A stretch of DNA of 64,000 nucleotides from Seriola aureovittata (lineage: Eukaryota; Chordata; Actinopteri; Carangiformes; Carangidae). The position numbers and the translations under genes were made by a program. The notes beneath the pieces were generated by a model. It made no database searches. It saw only the letters and a list, made by a program, of their open reading frames with translations, and had not been told where the DNA came from. The DNA is taken from assembly GCF_021018895.1 (NCBI RefSeq), contig NC_079377.1:16832501-16896500 (forward strand), read 5' to 3'. Shown one piece after another: positions 26,274 through 36,300 of this stretch. Position 1 is the first letter of the stretch. Every line of letters starts with the position of its first letter.

Positions 26274-28169
26274 ATGGGTGAGGAAAAGCCGGACACGCTG
26301 GACTTTGTGAAGGATTTCCAGGAGTATCTGAGCCAGCAGACTCAACATGTCAACATGATATCAGGCTCTGTCAGCGGCGTCAAGGAGGCGGACGAGCTGC
26401 CAGCAGGTAAAGTAACTGTGTTACTGCTAGTGTCATTTAACCTCTGTTTATAGCCCTTATATGTAAATTCAGCATTTTTTTATGCGTCGGTTTAGTGCAG
26501 ATTTGTTCAGTTAATTTTTAGGCAACCCGCTGACAGATGTCCCTATAGGCATTATCTGATAGCAGATGTAGTTTAATGAATGTTATCACTTACTGCAGGA
26601 GTAATCAGACATGGTCATTGTTTTCCACTTGATCCTTCAATAAATCTGTGATAAATCAGCTTGTTAAATCATTGGCTGTTGTTTTGATAACAATTTCTGA
26701 ACTACTGTCCTGTTTATATTTCATAGTGCCACCTATAATATGCAGTTAACATAAGAGTTGGACTACATGTTGTTACAACTTGAATGCCAGCTAAATGAAT
26801 TAAAGGCAGCTATGGTATTCATGAAAATAAGACATTACTGCCAAATCATTTGTTTCCCTATATAGTAAAGTATAATCAGTGCTTGTATGGTATGGTATCA
26901 TTTTGGTGTTTTCTTGTATAAATTATAAGTGCTGCTAATGTTCCTGTATGCAGACTGCAGTCAAAATGGACTGGACCACCCCGCAGTGGACATGTCACTT
27001 GAGGACAGCTCAGGGATCCTTGTGGATGGTTTTGAGAGGACATATGACGGCAAGCTCAAGTGCCGCTACTGCAACTATGCCACCAGAGGCACAGCACGAC
27101 TTATTGAGCACATCCGAATTCACACAGGTAAGTGTTAATAGTTAATTTTCAGGGGATAACACGCACAAAGTTTTGTTATTGATCCTGTTTTTCCAATTAA
27201 ACAGGAGAGAAGCCGCACCGCTGCCACCTTTGTCCATTTGCTTCGGCCTACGAGCGCCATCTGGAGGCCCACATGCGATCACACACAGGCGAGAAGCCTT
27301 ACAAGTGTGAGCTGTGCTCCTTCCGCTGCAGTGATCGCAGCAACTTGTCGCACCATCGCCGCAGACGTCACAAACTCCTGCCAATGAAAGGTGCTCGCTC
27401 ACTTTCCCACAAGAAGATGCTGAGTGTTTTACAGAAGAAGGCCAGCTCACTGGGCTATGGCCGCCGGCTCCTCATCAACTTCAGCCCCCCTTCTATGGTG
27501 GTGCACAAGGCTGACAATGTGAATGACTTCTCTCATGAGCTGCCCCACTTACGTCAGGAGACCTATGATAATCAGAATCGAGTAGTCGAGGACGGGCTCT
27601 CCACAAATCAAAATCACCATCACCATGATATGGTCATGGACAACCCCCTGAACCAGCTTTCCACCCTGGCAGGCCAGTTGGCCAGCCTCCCTTCAGAGTC
27701 CCAGGGTCAGACTCAACCTCCCATGTCTCCAGGAGCAGAATCTATCGTAGATGAGAAGCCCTTCCTCATCCAGCAGCCCCACCCCGCCACAGCTCCTGTG
27801 GCTGTCACAGCCAGCATGGCCCATGCCTCCTCCTCCTCCCCAATCACCCCAGAGCCCCGGGCTCCTCCCCACAGCAATTGCAGCCCTGGAGGGGAACCCT
27901 GCAGTGAGCACAGTGGGCGCACCAGTACCCCTAGTATCTCCAACAGCCAGCCCAGTACACCAGCTCCAGGCCTGTCCGCCCCACTCCAGGACTCCCACAT
28001 GCTGCATCACTGCCAGCACTGTGACATCTACTTCCCAGACAACATCCTCTACACCATCCACATGGGCTGCCATGGGTACGAGAACCCATTCCAGTGCAAC
28101 ATCTGTGGCTACAAGTGCAAGAGCAAGTACGACTTTGCCTGCCACTTTGCCCGCGGGCAGCACAAGTAA
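26274..28169 (+). CDS. ikzf5: Ikaros-family zinc finger protein 5 (Pegasus)
   Basis: Three coding exons: 26274-26406, 26954-27127 and 27205-28169, giving 423 aa (human protein about 420). The start MGEEKPDTLDFVKDFQEYL matches the family N-terminus. Three C2H2 fingers follow at about residues 81-101, 108-130 and 136-160, binding DNA. The middle is low-complexity and rich in Ser/Pro. Two C-terminal C2H2 fingers at about 373-423 form the Ikaros-type dimerisation module (HHCQHC, FQCNIC). All exons join in phase: GCA G/AC TGC, then CACACAG/GAGAG. The noncoding stretch 26198-26273 belongs to the same exon as the ATG. Pegasus is a nuclear transcriptional repressor that dimerises with Ikaros-family members. 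No breaks or odd residues are seen. Confidence 0.96.
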
Positions 28170-28772
28170 TGGATGACTGAGTAAGAATTTGAATGAACTT
28201 TTAACGGACAGCTTTCTTTTTATTAATTCCATAGTAATTTTATTTATTGGTCTTTTACTTGGCCTTGATGTAGCCTAGCCTTTGAAAGTTGTACTTATAC
28301 AGGAAAATGTCAACATTCAGATGGTTCCATTTTATATAATTAAAGGTGCCCATTCAAGTGTATTATAAAGGGATGATCAGTGTTTTCAACAGGTTGAGAA
28401 TTTATTTGTGGTGATTGAGGGAGTCACAATTATGTGCTGTTAAAAAATAAAGACAACTTCCCTACTCAGCCAAACTAACTGACCTTATTGAATGAAGTAG
28501 GTAACCAAATTCACAAGATTCCTTGAACTTTGTTTCTTTCTTCTTCTTTTTTTTAAGGAATTCATTCACAAATCTAAAAGCAACTTATAAAATATACCAT
28601 AGAAAATGGTCAACTGTAATGTTGCATATACATGATTTGAAATATGATGGTCAAAACGCAGAGGTGATGCTTTTCAATCCCTCTCAAGTGATATAACTAA
28701 TGCTAAGGGCAGACTACATATTTTGAGGAAACCATGTACACATACAGTTGTTAGATGTAATGTCTCCATTGA

Positions 28773-28812
<40 letters not shown>

Positions 28813-30379
28813 CTAAATATAACATCACCTCATGGAAGAAAAAAGCATGACCATGGCCCCCCTGTGCCTGTTAAGAGAGTAAAGTGGGGAGGGTCAACAA
28901 ATTGGCTGTCACTCTTAACAGCATGTTCCTTTAGAAAAATACAAACTGTAAAGACAAAACAAATGTGTGTTGCAGGGCGATTCTGACTGAGTCACCCAAA
29001 TAAATTCTCAACACTCCTGGAGCTATAAAGATTTCTGTAATGATACTCACACAGGAGTCAAACTGTTGGCCTCGAGTGATCTTACTTAAGCCTTGTTGAA
29101 ATTATTTCAGTGCTTGGTGCATTACTACTATTTATTTGCAGTGCCTGACATAGTCACTTTCTTGTGTGTCCAAGATAAAGAGGACTGTTACTTTGAAGAT
29201 TAATATTATTACAGTTATTCTCTTCTTACTGTAATGGATAGGCCCAGAACCTTAGAAAAAAAAAAGTTGGGCCATTGTAGTTTTCTATGGTAGCCACGAT
29301 TTTTTTTGTTTGCCAAAATTCTGCTCCATGAGTGCTGCTAAGAAACTTTGAAATCAATGCCAGCTGTACTATATGGGTGGCATTTACAGTAAAACCTGGC
29401 CGCACTTTGTATGGTCAGCCAGTTAAGATGTTAAACTAGATTTTATTGAAGTCGTGTTGTTTTTGAAGTTCCTCCACACAGTGCCCTTCCTTGACCAGCA
29501 TCATGGTAACTCCTCTCATTTTCTTAAAAGGGTTTTGCATATCCTTTTAACTATATCATTCTGATCTTTTGATATTGTATGAAGTCACTTTGATAACCAG
29601 TATCTCCGTGTTTAGGACAGAATCACCAAGTCTTGTGTCTCATGTGAACACTTTTTCAGAATTGCCACGTAGCACTGGGGATGCCAAGTTTTAGCCTTTG
29701 TGATAACACACCACAATCCCCCCATTCATCACATGGATCCCAGTGCTTTTCTGAATATTTACTGAGTATTGTATTCTGAGTGGTTGGATAGATGTTCAGT
29801 GTCAAAAAAGCAAAATCGTTTTGCAGGAAGACTGCTACTTTAGCAAGATTGTTCTTTGTCTTGAGTACTGTTGTCTGTTGCTTAGCAACATGTGTGGAGA
29901 ACATAGTTACCGTTTTTAGGACCACCGTTTTGTCACCATGCTTACCAATAATAGGGGCATCCAGTAATGACTGCCTTATGTTCTCTCAGTGTGTCGTAGG
30001 TTCATAGGTAATGGTGAATGTTGAAGCCTTTTGGCGATCACTCTCCCTCTGGGATGGCAAATCATTTTATTGTGAGATGGATTAATCTAACTAATTTATA
30101 AGTAAAGTGTTTTCTAACAGAGCTGCATCTTGTCTTTTGTTTTCATTTTCTCCACCTCTGTATTCAACAAAAGTGATATTAATTTTATGGGGTGTTAATA
30201 TTAAACATTCAGAGTATAACATAATGAAATTCACAAACACAGATTGTCTTTTGATGATGCTTTTAATCAGGTAATGCAATAAAGAGAAATGGTGAGTATA
30301 ATAAAGTCACAGTGAAAAGAATGGTAGGAGATTTAGATTTGTAAAGATTGATGCAGCTCACTGCAATATCTGCAATAAG
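28170..30379. other. ikzf5 3' UTR and intergenic DNA
   Basis: ikzf5 has a candidate AATAAA at 28446-28451 and another near 28998. A 32-base A tract lies at 28779-28810. No other exon is recognised. The interval to the last exon of the convergent ZP-domain gene is 2.2 kb. On the minus strand a TTTATT near 30065 could be the poly-A signal of that gene. Confidence 0.5.
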
Positions 30380-33300
30380 TTAATCCTTGTCCTGCTTCTT
30401 GTCCTGTTCCACGTCCTGCTTTATGTCCTGCTTCATGTCCTGCTTCTCAGTCCCTTCTTCCTTTTTCTCAAGTTCTGTCAAAGAGAAATAGTGAAATGTC
30501 TTTTATTGTTATGTTTTTTGAGCTCATGAGATCACAATGATTTTTCTTCCTGTTAACCTAATATGATTTTTTCAATTGATCCACTATTGACATCAAAACC
30601 AGGTACGAATGGCTACAGACCTTTGAGTTGGATGGGACCCATGACCAGAGTTTGGCTGTCATGTTTTGACCCCACATCTCTGGTCATACGTCTGTTGCAG
30701 CCACGGCGGCAGCGGGAATTGTAGTCGGAGGCCTGGCATATCAGGACCTTGCACTGGATATAAACCGACTCTGTGGCTCGCAGGAACTGGAACGCCCTAA
30801 ATCTGAAACGGGCGTAGGCACGGGTGCCACTGGTGTAGGTATAGTAGGTGTTGTCCACAGGACATCTGAAGGTGAGACAGACAGTGTTACTGGACAATTC
30901 ACGTACTGTGACTATGCAAGGGACATGGATTATCATGTTAAGAGAATAGCAAGGGCCTGTACTTTGTTTATTAACATTTGTAAGTGGAAGAACTATTCAG
31001 ATCCCTTACTTCAGTAAAAGTTCCAATACTGCAAATAAAAGTGCTAACAAATTGTAAATGTCTGAAACATGTTACAAGAGGCCCCGGCTGCCATTTCCTT
31101 AATAAGTCACAAGCCATACAGTTTGGGAAACACAGGTTTAATCTTTAACAGTGCCACTTATATACACTTATAAGTGTTTTGTTGTGAAATATTTTATACC
31201 TGTATAGTACCAAGTAACTATAGCTGTAAAATAAATGTAGTGGAGAGGAAATATAAAGTATCAGAAAATGGAAATACACAAGTACAAGTACCTCAAAATT
31301 GTACTTAAGAATAGTACTTTAGCAAATGTACTTGATTACTTTGCACCACTGGTGTTTGATGGGACACACTAGAAGTTTCAACACTGACTACACCAATCCA
31401 GCCACTCTTATTTCGAAAACAGTCACAGGAAGCCCGTGCAGGTTAGGTGCTCTATCTACACTGCTTGTGGGGAGCAGTGAAGCAAGACAACACACTCATC
31501 TTACCCGTTACGGACCAGGTAGTAAGGTCTGCTTTGGAAATCATGGGGCGATGGTGAGGTCACACAGGTGTCAAGAAAGAGGACCAGGGTGCTGTCACCC
31601 CTTCTCAGGTCCACTTGGACGTACATGTCCTGGTTGAGTGTCACCTTATATGGAACTTGAGTCACCTGAGAGTGTAAAATATCAGCATCATGTGTAAGTA
31701 TTTACAATAGGAATCTTCTGCATAAACAGTCATTCCTTTACCACTACCTGAACACACCTGGTAGTAGAAGCTGCTGGATGTGTAGAACGCCATGCTGGTA
31801 TTGAATCTGCCTGTGCCTACAATGCTACTGTTATCATGATGTTCCACAAGGTACATAATCTGGGACACTGAGTCCTGCTCCATTCGGCAGCCCACGTTCA
31901 GTTTAAGGTGAGTCTGGCGTGTGATCTCTCCGGAGTTGGAGGTGTAGGCACGGATAGCGTTGGTGTACACAACTCTGCCATTCTCAAACTGTTCATGGTA
32001 GAAGATAGTGGAAAACAGTCACACTCAAGAATCCACTGACATCTGCATTTACTGTATGTCCTAATCATCACTGTAATTTGTGGGAGAAGTACTGCATATT
32101 GCGACTTTTCCAGAAGGTGATGAGTTGTCTACCTTTCGAGCGGTGCCACAAGTGTTGATGGGGAAACTGAAGACCACCTGGTAGCGGGAAACCTGGGGTC
32201 TGCAGTATGGGTCGTCCAGGTACAGACTGTGGCCGTCATAGCCAAGAGAGTTCAGGTAACTCCTCTCAATCACAATGTTCATGTTGTCTGAGGAACAGTC
32301 CACTCGACCTGACAGAGGAGACATGATATTTACAACAGCTTGAATTACTTTAAGGATGACGGTGTAGCATTTCACAATACTTGCATTTTTACCCAAGTGT
32401 TGCTCTAGCATTGGTCGATCCATCGCTTTGGTCCAAATTTTTATATTTCAGCAAGCACTCATAGGATTGCCATGAAATTTTGGCAAAAACATTCTTGGTC
32501 CCCAGAGTATGAAGCCTACTGACATTGATGATCCCTTGACTTTTGCTTTAGCACTACCATGAGGTTCACATATGTGGCAGATGGATTATCCCATCATTTA
32601 ACGGCACATTCAGGTTTTAATTTGTCAAATATTTTGGTTCATGAAAAAATAACAGCAAACCCAATGACATTCCCATCAGCCTCAGCTGTATTTTGTTTGT
32701 AGCTAAATTAAGTAAACATGGTAAACATTACATGCTTAAGCATTGACAATGTTTGTATTTAGCGCAAAGCTCCACTGCGCCTATGTACAGCCCCACAGAG
32801 CAGCTACTGTACATTACCCATAATGCAACCAACAGCAACATTTGGTTAGATCCTCCCTGCCTGGTAATTGCTCACATCTTTCAAACTCCATACCCCTTCT
32901 TTGTAACACACGCTTTCTGTGAAAAAATTGTAGTCAAATTGAGATATCCCTCGTGACAGTTTTACAAGCCAAAGCAGACGGTATAGATTGTTTCACAGGA
33001 TGTATTTCAGTCCGCAAGAGACATTTAACACATAAGTTGAAAAAAACTCAGTGTCTTATACCCACTATTAAATATCAAATATATCATATCTCTACCTGAG
33101 TTTGGTGGCAAAGAGCTCATGAACTCAGCTTTGAACCCTCGGCCAACAACAGAACCATCAGTTCTGAAGAGCACAGTCATGTAGTTGGAGGTCGAGTAGA
33201 AAGTGTTCAGACTGTTGTTGCACACTTTGCCCAGATATCGTGAACCGACAGATGGCCCATCATAGACTGAAACGTAGTCACAGTTGCAGCAGTTGTCCAA

Positions 33301-36300
33301 TCTAGGTTAAAAAAATATGATAAAAGCCATGGATTGTTAAGATTATTCACTTACTGAAGCAAAACTCGAAATACAGTTTCTTTAATGATGATCCATTCAG
33401 AGCCTAAATCTATATTTTGTTGGTATTTTTTCCAGGAAGTTGATAATATTCTCTGTCACTCCTGTCATCACATACTGTAATTTCTCCATGTGTAATTCAC
33501 ATATTGAGGGCGCTTATTTATACTAATGGTCTCCAAAGAACCAGTCTTCACTCACTGCAGGAACGTGAAATCCAGGAAGATTCTTTGGTCATACGGAGCT
33601 CTGAGCTGCCAGACACAGTAGGCGTTGTCGTAGTAGTAATTGGGATGGTTCGGGCTGGAGAAGGTGCCAGAACCAGACAAAGAGCCTCCACAGGGTGTTG
33701 CTAAAGGTGGACAAGATGGCACAAGTGTCATTGCAGCGAACTATATGCAGCTTCCCATGTAATTGCCGCAGTTTTAACGACACGAGGGCTGAGCTGGGAG
33801 ACGTAGAAGAGACATTCCTGCCAGCAGAATAAATGACATGCTGCTTTACACATTCTCCAGAATGTTTAGAGGCTTGGTCATACCTGAGGTGGCACTTTCA
33901 GTGGTCCAGGAGCAGTAAGCTACATGGCAAAGAGAGACAATGAAACAATTACAATCATTCATATACCTCAACAAACATCTGTGAACAAAAAAATATCATC
34001 CAACCATGTCTATCCAGTTATCCAGTCGACCAGCAGTTGTGTTAAATACGGTAAGAAGGACATTGCAGTAGTCTAAAATGAATGCGTAGGCAAGTTTTTT
34101 TCTGCATTTGACTGTGATAGGAAGCCTTTTACTTTAGATACATTTTGTAAGTGGCGTGTGTGGTCAGCATCAACAATTTGTGGCCTGTGTGGTCCTTTGT
34201 AAAGACAGGCAGGCTAAATGAAGACATGCTGCTCCTGAGGCTTTTAGCACAAAAAATAAGAGATTTCACAATGATCGATCAGCGCATGTTCTGCCCCAAC
34301 ATCCTGTTTCAACAGGAAGTACATCATTAGAGACATAAAAATAGTATTTTTTAAATCCTGTGCTAAATCACAAAATTTTGAATATGACCCTCTTTACTCA
34401 TAAAGAGGGTCATACTAAAAATTTTGACTTCCAGCAATTTACTCAGTTCACTGACATTATAATCTGTATAGAAGTCTCCTGATATTACATTAATTCTTAA
34501 ATATTACATTCTGAAAATGGTGGACTGGCAGTAAGCTACATGACAGAGAGAAGGGAATAAAGTGGTAACTATGTTTTAAACCTTTTCTTACTGTGTAAAA
34601 AAAAACATGATGATACACCTGCTTTTTATTCTGCAACTGTGAACAAAACATATTATCACGCCATGTTTGTATGAGCCCTGAGGAATTTGAGTGATTCCTT
34701 CAGCAAGAGAGGGATACTGAGCCTGTTAATCGTGTTGATTTGTTACACTTGGCACTTACAGTGGTAGTCATAGCAACAGTTGCCATAGTATTCACAAGAG
34801 CTTGAGCAGGAGCAGCTTCCCATGTTGTAACCGCAGTTGTAACGACACGAGGGCCGAGCTGGGAGACACAGGATGACGTTGACATTGATTACATTACAGC
34901 TACTGAGGAACCATTACATATCAAGTTCTCCAAGCTAAATTGGCTGAAGCTTGAAGGGTTTTTATACCTGTGGTGGCAGGCCTCCTTGTTGTGCTAGTTG
35001 ATGGGCAGTAGTCTACATGACAGAGAAAGAAAAATGAGGTCATTAACTTACTGCATGATAACTTATAATACACCTACTGCTATGTGTCACTCAGCACAGT
35101 ATACTGGAATTTGACAGACAGATTCCTTCATCAAGAGAGGGCTGCTAATGCTGTTGATTTTTTACACTTGGAACTTACAGTTGTAGTCATAGCAACAGTT
35201 GCCATAGTATTGACATGAGCTTGAGCAGGAGCAGCTTCCCATGTTGTAGCCGCAGTTGTAACGACATGAAGGCTGAGCTGGGAGACACAGGATAACATTG
35301 ACATTACATTACAGCTACTGAGGAACCATTACATATCAAGTTCTCCAAGCTTAATTGGCTGAAGTTTGAAGGTTTTTTATACCTGTGGTGGTAGGCCACC
35401 TTGTAGTGCTCGTTGATGGGCAGTAGTCTACATGGCAGAGAAAGAAAAATGAGGTCATTAACTTACTGCATGATAACTTATAATACACCTACTGCTATGT
35501 GTCATTCTCAGCACAGTATTACACTGGAATTTGACAGAGATTCCTTCATCAAGAGAGGGCTGCTAATGCTGTTGATTTTTTACACTTGGAACTTACAGTT
35601 GTAGTCATAGCAACAGTTGCCATAGTATTGACATGAGCTTGAGCAGGAGCAGCTTGCCATGCTGTAACCGCAGTTGTAACGACATGAGGACTGAGCTGGG
35701 AGACACAGGATGATATAGTCAAACCAAAGTATTTTCAACTCTCTGTAAGAGAATATTAATTTGACCTTTAAGCTGCTGCTTGAAACAGTTTTCAGATAGT
35801 TAAATACCTTCGGTCGTGACTTCAGCTCCACAGTAATCTGAGAGAAAGACAACAATTACAGAAGTGAATTCATTCATTTTTCAATTTATCAATTTTCACT
35901 CCTATTCAGCTCCTCCTCGCTTCTTCTAGTAATCATGAAGGTTTAAACAGTGGTGAGATAGTGAAGCTGTTGAAGCGTGAGAACTGCTGGACACTTACAG
36001 CTGTAGTCATGACAACAGTTGCCATTGTATTGACAAGAGCTTGAGCAGGAGCAGCTTCCCATGTTGGAACCGCAGTTGTAACGACACGAGGGCCGAGCTA
36101 GGAAAAAACAATTACTTTTACAGGAGAAACTTCCAGTGAAAAATGTATGGAACTTTTACTTGGAGAGATTAAATTACCTGTGACTGGTGCAGACGTGGCT
36201 GAGCAGAAATCTGTGTGAAAGAGAGATTAGATTGATATATGAGCCTTTTGATGCTTCACCTATTCTACTCAGCAAAGACCATCATATTGCTACAGCCTGG

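Noticed and set aside
27693..28232. 179-codon minus-strand frame
   Set aside because: It is antisense to ikzf5 coding exon 3 and has no recognisable domain.
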